A stretch of DNA of 64,000 nucleotides, taken from positions 62,001 through 126,000 of the forward strand of contig SIJG01000086.1 of the NCBI GenBank assembly GCA_023374025.1. Direction: 5' to 3'. The position numbers and the translations under genes were made by a program. The notes beneath the pieces were generated by a model. It was not told the DNA's origin, did not search any database, and saw nothing but the letters and a program-made list of their open reading frames with translations. Below are positions 24,150-35,571 of the stretch, piece after piece. This DNA is from Heterodera schachtii. Its lineage: Eukaryota; Nematoda; Chromadorea; Rhabditida; Heteroderidae. Numbering within the stretch: position 1 is the first letter of the stretch; each line of letters begins with the position of its first letter.

Positions 24150-25940
24150 CTGAACAACTTTTGGCTGATCATTCCCATTAATAAGGGAGCATCTCTCAAA
24201 CTCCGTCACAACACACTCTGTGACTTCTCATCAAAAGTTTTTTGGTTTTTCCTTTGCGTTACCGTGACCAAATAAACCAATGGAAGCTAATTAATAAATA
24301 TTATGAACAAAGCAAAAAAGGAAACTGCACAAAATGACTGATGACTAATGAATAATAAATGGGAAAAAAATATGCCAAAATTAAAAGGACAAAAACCATT
24401 AAAGGATTAGCATAAAGCAGAGCCGCCATTTGTTGTGCTTCGATTGTGATAATACAATCAGTGCGCCGCCGTTGGTTTCTTTTGCCCGTCCATTCCTCCC
24501 GAAAAACCGGTATTTATTTATTCATTTATTCGCGCATTCGTTCGTTTGCTTCTTGCTCAATTTGCCTTCTCAGATCACTCAAAAAGGGGGGGGGGGAAAC
24601 ATTGCGCGGGAATTCGCACATAAATAAATAAATAAAAAAAATAAATAAATAAACGAATGAATGAGAGCAAATGACCACGGGGAGGGAGCCAAGAGACCAT
24701 TCGGCGCAGACTTTTGAGCACCGATTTGTCCGAATTGATGCGAAATTCAAACTGCTACTATTTGCAACTTCATCAAATTCTGCAAATTCCGAGCCGAGCG
24801 GAATTTTTCTTTGGACATTTCGCCATTTTGCGTGGTTGCAAATACAAAAAAAAAAGTTTCTTGACTTATTCGATGTTTTGTTGAAATGGCACTCGTGCGA
24901 AAATGTCCTCTGATCCGAGAAGAAGCATTTGGGCATACTTTGGAGGATACTTTGAAATTTCAGCAGAAAAAACGAGAAACGATACGAGTGGAATGGATTA
25001 TTTAACCATTTGAAATTAATTTTAATTTATTTGGCAATGCCAAAAGCCTCCTGTCGTAGCCAACTCACCGAGCTTAATTTGCTCGACTTCTTCTGAATTT
25101 GAGTGTCGGTGACTTTGTTCGGTGTGTTCTGTACATTTCCAAGATGGAAAGGCAGGCGGAACCGTTTCTGCCGCCCATTGTAATTTGTAGTAATTACCCT
25201 CCCCCCCCCCCCCCCATTAAGGCCCATTGTTTACACTGCTCCGCTTCTCAAATGCCCCCACCCTTCCCATAAATTAAGCGTTTCTTTAACAACGGAATAA
25301 ATGTTGTTTTCGGGTTCTTGAAAATACAACAACGGAGACGAGAAATGAAGTTGTTTAATTGTCTTTTGTCTTCCTCTCAATTAAGACCCTTAAAATGGGT
25401 GGGTCCCCAAAAGGGAGGGGTGGCGGACAGTGAACAAAGTGACTGTTGTCCAAGACGCGCTCCAAGCGGCGAGGAACGGGCACGGGAGGAGAGGGGCGAG
25501 GGGGGGGGGGAAGGGGGGGGGGGGGGGTAAAGGGGCGAGAGAGGGGGGTTGGACAACGGGCCAAAAACAATCAATTACGACAGTTCCCCCCCCCCTGGCA
25601 TTGCTAAAATCGGGTTTAGGAGAAAGCTGCGAAGGTGACGGAAGAAAGAACGTCGCGCTGCATCACTCGACAGCCGTTAGCTAACGCACAAAACAGGCTG
25701 AGATGGGAAGAGGGGGGGGAGGGAATGATGGACGAGGGAGGGGGGGGGGGGGGAAGTCAAATGATGAAGCACAGGAAGAGGTGGTGGGGAGGGGCGGCTG
25801 CCGACCTCCGACCCCCGGGCCGCCACCCCGCTCGCCCCCCCCCCCCCGCTGCCCCTGCGCGGCCTCGCGTCGTCTCATCGTTCAACTTCGCCAGTGTATC
25901 ACTCCCTCCCCCGCGGCCATTTTTCAGTATTCTCCGCAAC
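24150..25940. other. Spacer between the tandem collagen genes
   Basis: Contains the poly(A) region of collagen A (aataaa near 24275), AT-rich taaataaa repeats near 24620-24650, and several G/C tracts near 25200 and 25500-25850. No conserved protein motif found. Confidence 0.6.
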
Positions 25941-25951
25941 AGCACAACGCA

Positions 25952-25958
25952 TATAAAA
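25952..25958 (+). promoter_or_regulatory. TATA box, second collagen gene
   Basis: TATAAAA in the context cgcatataaaacgag, 251 bp before the ATG at 26209. A likely 5' UTR intron ends at ttttag near 26189. Spacing from the ATG is close to that of the first collagen gene. Confidence 0.5.
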
Positions 25959-26208
25959 CGAGCAGATTGGCCACACAACTCCATCAGCGACCATTCTCTG
26001 CAAATGGACTGCTTTGCTTTCTTTGCGCATTGGTCCGCCTCTCTTTTCTCTTTTCCTTCCCTCGGAGAATCATTTGGAGCTTTTTGTTAATATTTATGCC
26101 CTATTAAGTAAACCCAGTCTTATTAGCCTATTTTTACTCTCGGAAAGTTCCTTTTTTTACTCACTGACTTCAGTCTTTTGTCGTTTTAGAGGAAAACCGT
26201 CTCAAAAA

Positions 26209-27223
26209 ATGGACTACGAAGCCAGGATCAAAGCTTACCGCTTCGTGGCCTACTCCACGGTGTCCTTCTCCATCATTTCGCTGCTGTCCGTTTGCTTCAC
26301 TTTGCCTATGCTTCAAAATTACGTGTCCAATGTCGCTCAGAACATGGACAGGGAATTGAGTGCTTGTCAGGTGCGCCAATTCTTGAATTTTCGCTAATTT
26401 CTTAATGTTTCTCCTCTTAAGGGTTCTGCAAAGGACATTTGGTCGGAAGTGAACCAACTGAAGAGCATCCCCGTGGTGGGAGGAAATCGTACGGCGCGTC
26501 AAGCGGGCGGATACGGAGGAGGAGGCGGCGCAGTGTCAGGCGGAGGAGGAGGAGGTGGCTCGTGCAGTGAATGCTGCTCCGGCGGAGGCCCGGGCCCAGC
26601 GGGTCCCCCGGGACCGCCCGGCAATCCCGGAAACCCCGGAGCACCCGGATCACCAGGACAACCCGGGAAATCTGTTTCCGCTCCATGCGAACAAGCTACC
26701 CCGGTAATTTAAGCTATTCTTGGCCAAAGTTAATGTCGCAATTCAGCCTCCGTGCAAACCGTGCCCTGGCGGCCAACCCGGCCAGCCCGGCCCTCCCGGA
26801 CCGCCCGGCCAACCCGGCTCACCAGGGCAGCCCGGAAGTGGTGGCGGAAACCCCGAGCCAGGACCTCCTGGACCTCCCGGACCACCTGGAAACCCCGGAG
26901 GGCCCGGCCAACCTGGAGGCCCCGGTCAACCCGGACAGCCTGCAGCATCAGAAGCAGCTGGCCCTGCTCCTCCCGGACCGCCCGGAGAAGCTGGAGCCCC
27001 AGGACAGCCTGGAAACGCTGGCCCGCCTGGACAACCCGGAGGACCTGGACAGCCCGGCCCGAAAGGACCGCCCGGACCTCCTGGCCAGCCCGGAAACGAC
27101 GGACAGCCCGGACAGCCTGGCAACGCCGGACAGCCCGGAGGAGCCGGCGAAAAGGGCATCTGCCCCAAGTACTGTGCCATCGATGGCGGAGTGTTCTTCG
27201 AGGACGGAACTCGAAGGCGTTGA
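26209..27223 (+). CDS. Cuticle collagen B (306 aa), paralogue of A
   Basis: Exons 26209-26370, 26422-26703 and 26747-27223, same phases and same exon 3 length (477 bp) as collagen A. The N-terminal anchor matches A apart from a few residues (QNYVSNVAQ for KNYVANVAQ). The NRTAR site, CSECC pair, PCKPC pair and C-terminal [18 protein letters not shown] are all present. The second intron differs from that of A at very few positions, while the first intron and the flanks differ, pointing to gene conversion over the 3' part. An aataaa signal lies near 27322. Secreted to the cuticle by family analogy. Confidence 0.95.
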
Positions 27224-27975
27224 ACATTTTGAAATCTTTGGAGAAAAAACACCGTCTTCTCTTCACTTAAATTTACCTGAGTCTGTATTTTGGCTCTTTT
27301 GCCTTTATATAAATTTTAAGAAATAAAATTTCAATTATTTTCAATGTGTCACAATGTATGAATGAATCAACTTAAATAACAGAAGATAATTAATGTACTT
27401 AATATGAATTGCAATTAGATGAGCTTAATAACCGAAATGATTTGATAATTTCCTTAAAATGGCTAATGAATTTGTTTTACCGTTTAAATGTGAAAAGGAA
27501 AGGCGGAAAATGACCAATTGTAACGCGCAATAAGTCACAAATTGCACTCTCTCTGGCGCTTCAAATTCGTCTTACCATCGTTTTGACGTTTCCATGCCAA
27601 CTTAGGCGATGTTAAGAGAATATGCCAAAAATGTGAAAGAAAGCATTGGACAAAAGGTCGGAGAATGGCACAATGAATTTAAGGGGAGGAAAAGGGCCGT
27701 GTGCACCAAATCGAATGGCATTCTGCCACATTTTCTCTTCTTTTTGGCACATCCTTCGCACTATTTCCGTCATCCTTCGCATTTCTTCTACCCACATGAA
27801 ATCAATAAATTTGCAACACGTTGGGGAACTTACCCCCCCCCCCCCCCGGGGGAGGGGGGGAGGGGAGGGCTGGGGATAGGCATATTTTGGCTGCATTTAT
27901 TTGCTAAAAGTGCCATAGGCTTTGCAATAATTGGCACATTTAGCAGCCTTATTTAGGGTACCATTTTCGTTCGAA

Positions 27976-29811
27976 ATGCGTGAAATTGTGCATATCCAAG
28001 CGGGCCAATGCGGAAATCAAATCGGAGCGAAGGTAAAAAGGCGCAGGTCGAAGCAAGCCAAAGAAACATTTCAGAAGTGATCCTTTGTCCATCTGATCAC
28101 AATTGCATTCATTCAGTTTTGGGAAGTGATTTCGGACGAACATGGCATTGAGCCGAGCGGAATTTACAACGGAGACTCGGACCTTCAGTTGGAGCGGATC
28201 AATGTGTATTACAACGAAGCGACCGGGGGAAAATATGTGCCGAGGGCGGTGCTGGTCGATTTGGAGCCGGGCACGATGGACTCCGTAAGGGCCGGGCCTT
28301 TCGGACAGCTTTTTCGGCCGGACAACTTCATCTTCGGTGCGGGGCGTTCTTTCCCCCCCCCCCCCCCCTCTCCCCACCTGAATGCTTTTTCGAATTCCCT
28401 TCATTTTTCAGGCCAAAGTGGTGCTGGTAACAATTGGGCGAAAGGACACTACACGGAAGGCGCCGAACTGGTGGACAATGTGTTGGACGTGGTGAGGAAA
28501 GAGGCGGAGAATTGTGACTGCCTTCAGGTGATTAGGCGAGGGGCGGGAGTCATTCCCGGGCGCGGAGATGGCCAATGATCGTTCGCAGGGCTTCCAAATG
28601 ACCCATTCGCTTGGCGGTGGCACTGGCTCGGGCATGGGAACGCTGCTGATCTCAAAAATTCGCGAGGAATATCCGGACCGAATCATGGCCACATGTACAC
28701 AAGAGGAGGGGAGCTTTCCCTGGCTAAACCCCCTCTTGGCAAAGATTCGGTCGTCCCATCGCCAAAAGTGTCGGATACGGTAGTGGAACCGTACAACGCG
28801 ACTCTGTCAGTGCACCAATTGGTGGAGAATACGGACGAGACATTCTGCATCGACAACGAAGCACTTTATGACATCTGTTTCCGAACTCTGAAACTGACCA
28901 CGCCAACGTACGGCGACCTGAACCACTTGGTCAGCATCACCATGTCCGGGGTCACCACTTGCCTCCGTTTTCCGGGCCAACTGAACGCCGACCTGCGAAA
29001 ATTGGCCACAAAGTTTGTGTGCGGGTGCGTGCTGTTCCGTGCAGTGTTTGGCTCGCTTCAGCATGGTGCCCTTCCCCCGGCTCCACTTCTTCATGCCCGG
29101 CTTCGCCCCGCTCACTTCCCGCGGCAGTCAGCAGTACCGGGCATTGTCCGTCCCCGAACTTACCCAGCAAATGTTCGATGCCAAGGTTCGCTTGCACTTT
29201 CGACTCGCCCTTTGGTGAGTCCTTTTCATACGACAGAATATGATGGCCGCGTGCGACCCTCGCCACGGGCGTTATCTGACGGTGGCGGCCATTTTCCGGG
29301 GTCGGATGAGCATGAAGGAGGTTTTGTTGGGAGGGAATGCTTCTGCTTCGCTGCCCTTCTTTCTTATGGTGTCGTCCCCCTAAAGGTCGACGAGCAAATG
29401 CTGAACGTGCAGAACAAAAACTCCGCCTATTTTGTCGAATGGATACCGAACAATGTGAAGACGGCCGTTTGCGACATTCCCCCGCGGGGCATTAAAATGG
29501 CGGCCACTTTTATCGGAAATTCCACCGCCATTCAGGAATTATTCAAGCGGATCTCCGAGCAGTTCACCTGTTGGGAAAGCAACGCCAATTCAAATGTCTG
29601 ATGAACATTTTGCTATTTTGCAGCAATGTTCCGTCGTAAAGCATTTTTACATTGGTACACGGGCGAGGGAATGGACGAAATGGAATTTACGGAGGCCGAG
29701 TCGAACATGAATGACTTGGTCAGCGAGTACCAGCAGTACCAAGACGCAAGTGCGGACGACGAAGGCGAATACGACGAACACGAGAACGAACAGGAGGAAT
29801 TGGAGGAGTGA
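27976..29811 (+). CDS. Beta-tubulin, nine exons
   Basis: Exons: 27976-28032, 28117-28336, 28412-28527, 28589-28694, 28745-29012, 29062-29185, 29237-29320, 29386-29569 and 29624-29811; all phases agree. It starts with the autoregulatory MREI and has [20 protein letters not shown], the GTP-loop GGGTGSGMG and an acidic tail ending EEELEE-like. It forms microtubules with alpha-tubulin. Numbering is collinear with other beta-tubulins: Glu198 and Phe200 are the benzimidazole-sensitive states, but codon 167, split T|AT across introns between 28694 and 28745, reads Tyr rather than Phe. The ninth exon starts with a split Ser codon where most relatives have Ala (FT-S-MFRRK). Which C. elegans isotype it matches is not clear. 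Confidence 0.96.
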
Positions 29812-29999
29812 CAGCCCATCATTATGGCCAGCAGAAGAAGAGAATGCGAAGAGAAAGTGAAAGACGAAATGCCAGAAAACGAAATGGGAGAGAAACGAAT
29901 GCCAAAAACGTGAAACGCGCAATTCTGCTGCCCCAAATCATTTCTTTATCATTCACTCGTTAAAATGCGCTAATGACAATTATTTATTCTTTAAAATAA

Positions 30000-31080
30000 G
30001 TCAGTGAAATTTATATGTATTAAAATTTTAAATCATTTAAATTGAATTTTAATGAATTTTAATAATCATTTCATAAAATTTACCATTTTTTATTTTATTA
30101 TTGAGAGGCAAAATGAAAAGGAATGTTTTTTATAGGTACATATTATGGAGGGATTGGCGATAATTCACGGCCCAAAAGGCGAACAAACAAAAGCCGATGG
30201 GAGAAGGTGAGAGAGTGTGTATTGAACGGAGGGCGGTGAGAAACAATGGAGACGAAAGAGCAGGCAGAAAAGAACAGGGGAAAGAAAGCAGAGGAACAGG
30301 TTTCCGCTGCCGTGGGGAATTTCCAATCGATCATTCTCATTACTAAGGCCCAACTTCCAATTTGGGAATTCAATAACTTTAATTCAAAGCTTTGATTATT
30401 TTTTAATCATAAAAGTAACACATTTCCATAATAATGTTTTAATTTAATTGATTCCCATATGACCAACTAATTAATGTTTTGCACCTTTTCTCTCTCTCTC
30501 TCTTTTCTGTGCTATTGCGGCGCCGCGACGAGACATTTGAGGCGTCGGCGCCCAGTCAAAACAAAACAATACTTGCGGCGCCTAAACTTGCGGCGCTATC
30601 ATTTCTTTTTTAGGCTGTTGAAAATTTTGTCATAGCAGAGAATTTTTAGTCTATTGATTTTTTTTATTTATAAAATGAAAAAACCCAATTGTGTATGTAT
30701 TTATAGGAATATTTGTCCGTGATCTCATGGATTTTACATTCAGATTTCTGTGAGTGATCAGAAATTGTTGATTTAAAAATGGTCCAAAAGGGTTCAGGAG
30801 GCAATCATTCCAAAAAATTATGCAATTATATAAAGACATAATCCATATCATATAATGCATTTCGGTCAAAGAGAAAATATTTGAAAACGTCCCTTTTTCA
30901 AAAAATCCTCTAAGGCCAATTCAAAAAAATGTCCAAAATAAATTAATTTTTTAAATAATCTACATAATTTAATTAATATTGCTTAAATGAAAATTTTAGT
31001 TCGCAATAATTTTTAAATAAAATTTTGTTACTATGACAAAATTTTTTCAACACCCCAATAAAAAAATAAGCAAAATGTTA
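30000..31080. other. AT-rich intergenic stretch, no supported gene
   Basis: AT-rich sequence with a short CT run near 30490 and a GC-rich patch (gcggcgcc-type) near 30520-30600. No exon-like structure recognised on either strand. Confidence 0.55.
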
Positions 31081-31081
31081 A

Positions 31082-31152
31082 GCCTCGGGTAGGAATTGAA
31101 TCCACGCCATCCATTCAGTCCGTGGGCAGCTCTACCATTGAGCTACAGAGGC
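31082..31152 (-). tRNA. tRNA-like sequence, probably a pseudogene
   Basis: The 71-nt minus-strand sequence begins GCCTCTGTAGCTCAATGGTA, giving an A box and a paired D arm, and ends with a B-box-like GGATTCAATTCC and CCGAGGC, which pairs 6 of 7 with the 5' end. Lengths fit a standard cloverleaf. However the anticodon stem pairs at only two or three positions and base 33 is not T, so no anticodon can be assigned. Either a tRNA relic or the head of a tRNA-derived SINE. Confidence 0.45.
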
Positions 31153-31484
31153 ACATCCGCCTGCGTTTAAATCAATTCCCGCTTTCCGAATATTTTTGGG
31201 CCATTTAATTCTGCGCAGCAATTGTGAGGACGCTGCAATTGTCAACGCCGCAAATGTCGGCCAATCGCTTTTAACTCAAAATTGGCTTTTTTTTTATTGT
31301 TAATTATAACAAATTGCCGGGCTTAGTAATGAAATGAACGTTCCTTAATTGTTTGAATTTGGGTCAGGGTTCGGAAATGGAAAAATTTTTAAGTCATGTA
31401 AATTGCAAAAGAATGTTTTAAAATAGTTTAATATATTTAAAAAAGATAATTATCATCCTTTCCGTCACATTCTTATTTAAAGCA

Positions 31485-32087
31485 ATGCCGAAAATGGATT
31501 TTGACCTCTTCGATATGTTCGCACCCATTGTGGTTTGTTTCCTAATTTTTTCATTGTAAATGCCTAGAAAAGTGCTTAATTATACAAATAATTTTTAGCG
31601 AATGCGTGTAAATTTTCCCAAATTATTTATGTATACTGACTGGTGATAAGAATCCTGTAAGATTGGTTATATTAATTTTAAGGTGGCACTAATTTTCGCG
31701 GCAATTCTCCTTGTGAGTTTATTTGGGAAGGGTTGGCCAACAAACTGAATTCGTTTGAAGATTCTTTCCTTCACTTGCATCAATTGGTACTGTATCACGC
31801 AAAAGGATGACCTCACAATATTCGAAAAGGTTTGGGTAAAGAAGGCACCGTTAACACTTTTCAATTGCATTTTCATCCATCCATTCTTTGTTCAGCTCGG
31901 CGCCCGTGCCAACCTCCGTCTCGGCCCCCACACAATGATCCAAATCAAACGGGGCGGGTACGCGTCCACCTACGCAAGAGAAGAAGACGACGAACGCCGC
32001 AAGCTGACCATGACAAGTCAGCAGCAGCAACGGATGGAGCCGTTGCTGGAGGAGGACAACCGAAAAGGAACAGTCGCGCAGATTTAA
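31485..32087 (+). CDS. Small single-pass membrane protein (112 aa), unrecognised
   Basis: Four exons, all phase 0: 31485-31532, 31683-31712, 31761-31829 and 31896-32087. The product starts MPKMDFDLFDMFAPIV, then a hydrophobic stretch VALIFAAILLILSFTCINWY (about residues 17-36) crossing two introns, then a basic/polar tail with LGPHTMIQIKRGGY, an acidic-basic EEDDERRK block, QQQQ and a C-terminal VAQI. That the transmembrane helix assembles cleanly from three exons is good evidence the model is right. The topology suggests a short N-terminus and a longer polar tail. The final TVAQI could act as a PDZ ligand. I do not recognise a family. Confidence 0.65.
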
Positions 32088-32472
32088 CTAACAAAAGAAC
32101 ACAACGTTCAGAGGCGTATTCAAATCTTTTGTCTAGTGAAGCTTCCGCCCTCCCCTTTTTGACAAAATTTTAAGCCATAAAAACAGCGAAAGTGTTTTTC
32201 CAATGGTTTTCTTGGTCGCAGATCAGGAGGAATAAGACAAGCGCGCTTCAAATTTTACATTTTCTCATTCGTTTTTTGTATTTGGGCCCTATAAGTAATT
32301 CTAAATCGCAAACACATAAATGTAATCTTAAAGCGAAACAAAGCCTTATTTCGAGTATTTCTTTTATACCCCCCCCCCCCCCCTCCTCTGAATACGTCGC
32401 TGCGCTTTTTTTCCCATTTATTCCGTTTAAAAATTTAGAAATACAAAAAAAAAAGTAAACATATAAATATTA

Positions 32473-33728
32473 CACTGTGTAACATTAGAATAAAGACACC
32501 CTATTTTGTGGGAGTTTGACCACTTCCCATGAACCAATCGATCTGAAATTTTAACTGGACGTAGCAATTCTGAAAATATTAAGATCCTGAAAGTGACAAG
32601 ACGAAAGGATGTCGGAAAAAAGTTTTACGAATTTTTTTTCAAAATTAGGGTGTAACATTAGAATAGAGACACTTGTGAAAAACGGACAAAATCTCAACAA
32701 CTACGAAAAAGAAGCTGATAAAACAAGTTAAATAAGAAAGAACAAATCTTTTTACACAATTCTGTTTATTTTACGGACAGAAATATATCTTTTAGGGAGA
32801 GTTATGTTTAATTTTCTAAGTTTTCCGGAGAAATTAAGTATGCCATAAGGCTTAAACCGCCTCTAACATTTGACCAACCGAATCAAACTGACAGCAAACA
32901 AACACTAAAATAATGTACAGACATCCTATAAGCATTTTCTATTCACTTTATGCAAGAAAAAAGTCATTAAACACAAAATCTTTGTGGGCGAAAAAATGTG
33001 AAAATCTGGGTAAATTCGTAAAAAAATTTCTAGGGGTTGGTAAAAATTTTTTCGTGGAAGATGAATATGATGAACAGAAAGCGCACAAAATTCTCTACAA
33101 AATGGCCTCTGGATGAGGGCTCTACGCCGCGTCTCCGCTGAGGGGCGTTTGGATAAACACGAATGTCGTAAAAAGTAAGCAAAATGGCTTAAAAATGGTC
33201 ATTTTTTGGGTAGTCGATATTTAACCAAACGCTCCTCAGCGGAGACGCTTCGTAAAGCAATCATCAAAAGGCCATTTTTTAGAGCATTTTTTGCTCTTTC
33301 TGACTAGTCATATTCGTCTTCCATGAAAAATTTTTCACAGCCCTCTATGAATTTTTTTCGAAAATTTTCACGATTTCAAGCCATTTTAGGATTTTCAGAT
33401 CACTATGAAGGAGTGATCTGATCAATTTGTTGCAATTGACTTTTTTGTTCATTACCAAAAAGTAAGCTTACATGAATTTTTTCAGATTTTTTAATGCTCA
33501 ACTCAAAAAGTTACAGCCTTCTGAAAAAGTGTCTCTATTCTAATGTTACACCCTAATTTTGAAAAAAAATTCGTAAAACTTTTTTCCGACATCCTTTCGT
33601 CTTGTCACTTTCAGAATCTTAATATTTTCAGAATTGCTACGTCCAGTTAAAATTTCAGATCGATTGGTTCATGGGAAGTGGTCAAACTCCCACAAAATAG
33701 GGTGTCTTTATTCTAATGTTACACAGTG
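32473..33728. mobile_element. 1.26-kb palindromic Tc1/mariner-like element
   Basis: Terminal repeats of about 200 bp begin CACTGTGTAACATTAGAATA and are flanked by TA on each side, the Tc1/mariner target. The repeats contain a second internal copy of the end (gggtgtaacattagaatag at about 32649, complement near 33535). The whole element folds back: inner ggcgtttgg and cagcggagacgc blocks near 33130 are mirrored near 33230. No DDE/D transposase; the 67-codon frame at 32913 lies within the palindrome. Confidence 0.85.
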
Positions 33729-33925
33729 TATAACCCCTTTTCGATATATCTATCCTACCTTAAATAAATTGATTTTTTTTTTTTTTTGCTTTACACATTC
33801 GTTAATGTAAATTCTAAGTGTTTGTTCGTTTAGTCCAATAGAATGTTGTGACTTAAATTTTGAACAATAAGAAAAACCAAAAATAGAAACGTTAGCAAAA
33901 ATTAAAAATTATTTTAACATATTAA

Positions 33926-34772
33926 TAGGGCTGTCAAAAATATGTACAAAAGTGGTCATAATATGTACATAAATATGTAAAAAAATCCCGAAATATGTAA
34001 GAAAAACCCAAAATATGTACCAAATATTAGAGGTGTGCCGTGAATCACGGTCACGGTTACCGTGAATTTCACGGATTTTTTCACTCACGGTCACGGTCAC
34101 GATTCACGGGGTCAGTTCACGGTTTTTCCGTGAAAAACTTACACTGGATAAAACTGAAAATTTCAGAATTTCATATTGTTTTATAGAGAAACTGGGTCAT
34201 TTTTTGGGCTAAGTTAGCTAAGAAATCGGAGCAAAAGTTGCAAAAAATTTCCCCTACGGCGCCTATCGGCACCGCAGGGCCTCCAATACTTTTTTTAATA
34301 AATAAATCGGCTTAAATCCAGATTTCCAAAGTGTGCTTACCGGAAAGGCTGAAATAGGCACAAAATGCCATAAAAACGACCTAACTAGGCCTAGAATCAC
34401 ATTTTAGTATTTTAAAAATTAGTTTGGTTAATTTTTATTTTTCACAAGAAATTTTATAAATTTTCAAAAATTCTCAAAATATGTACGAAAAATTTGCCGA
34501 AATTTTGGATTTTTTTTTGAGAATTTCCGAAAATTTCTGTAAAAAATCCTAAAAATATGTAAAAAATGTATGAAAAAATCCGAAAAAGTCCAAAATATGT
34601 ACCAAATATGTATAAAATCCAAAATATGTAAAATATGTATAAAAGCCCGAAATATGTAAAAATATGTAAATAAAGTCCCAACTTTTGCTCGCAAACACAA
34701 AAAAGAAAGCTAATAATTAGAGCATGGAGAATCCAGGAAAAAAAATGTATTTACGTAAAATTGACAGCCCTA
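33926..34772. mobile_element. hAT-like non-autonomous element (847 bp)
   Basis: Ends TAGGGCTGTCAA and TTGACAGCCCTA, flanked by the perfect 8-bp duplication CATATTAA (33918-33925 and 34773-34780). Subterminal sequence is full of aaatatgta(c/a) repeats at both ends. A CACGGTCACGG cluster (34030-34130) and a tacggcgcctatcggcaccg palindrome (34255-34276) lie inside, suggesting nested pieces of other elements. Confidence 0.9.
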
Positions 34773-35571
34773 CATATTAAATATTTTGATTTTATCATTT
34801 AGCGGATTGCAAAGTACATTCTTTAAAAACCTATGCTTATGCTTAAAATTTGAGAGAAAAATATAGGAATCACAGCTGAAATTAAAACGGAGGTTCAAAT
34901 TAATTTGAAAAAAACATCTTTTATTATGTGATAGACATTTTGAATAAGTGCCAACTCAACTAACAATAAATATTACCACGGAACAGTCATGTATAAAACA
35001 GAGATTGCGACAAAGTTTGGGAATTCAACCGTTACGCGGGAATAATCGCCTAAATTTGTGTACCCGCTCACTCGGCACTTTACCATGTTTTTATAATTTC
35101 TTAATAAATTTTTTAAAATTCCTAAAATTTTTATTTAAAAAAATTAGGCCGGAATCGAAAATTTGGCTATTTTTAGACAAAATCTGTTAACAAATCGCAT
35201 TAAAAATCACAAAATTTTTCCTGGCGCGGACCTCCTGTTCCCCGAAAGATTTTTTTGAAAAACGCGCCGCAAAAACATTTTATAAAAGAAAAAAAAATCG
35301 TAAATTTAAATGGCCGGACCCCTTCGCAAAAACTTCGGTTGACCCACCCCCTTTTCCATGTATGTTTGGAACTCTACCAAATAGAATATCAATTAAAATT
35401 ACAAAAATCAAAAGTTCAATTAAGCTAAAATGCCCATTTTGTTGGGACTGCCCGATTTATATTCATATAAAACGCAATTATTTTTTGAGAAGTCATTTAT
35501 TTCCGTATGAAAATTTTTATTGTAAAGAATTATATTAAACGCTGAAAGCAAACAGACCCTCGTCTTCAAAA

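Noticed and set aside
32913..33116. 67-codon frame in the mariner-like element
   Set aside because: It lies within the palindrome, has no DDE/D residues and a mirrored copy on the other arm.
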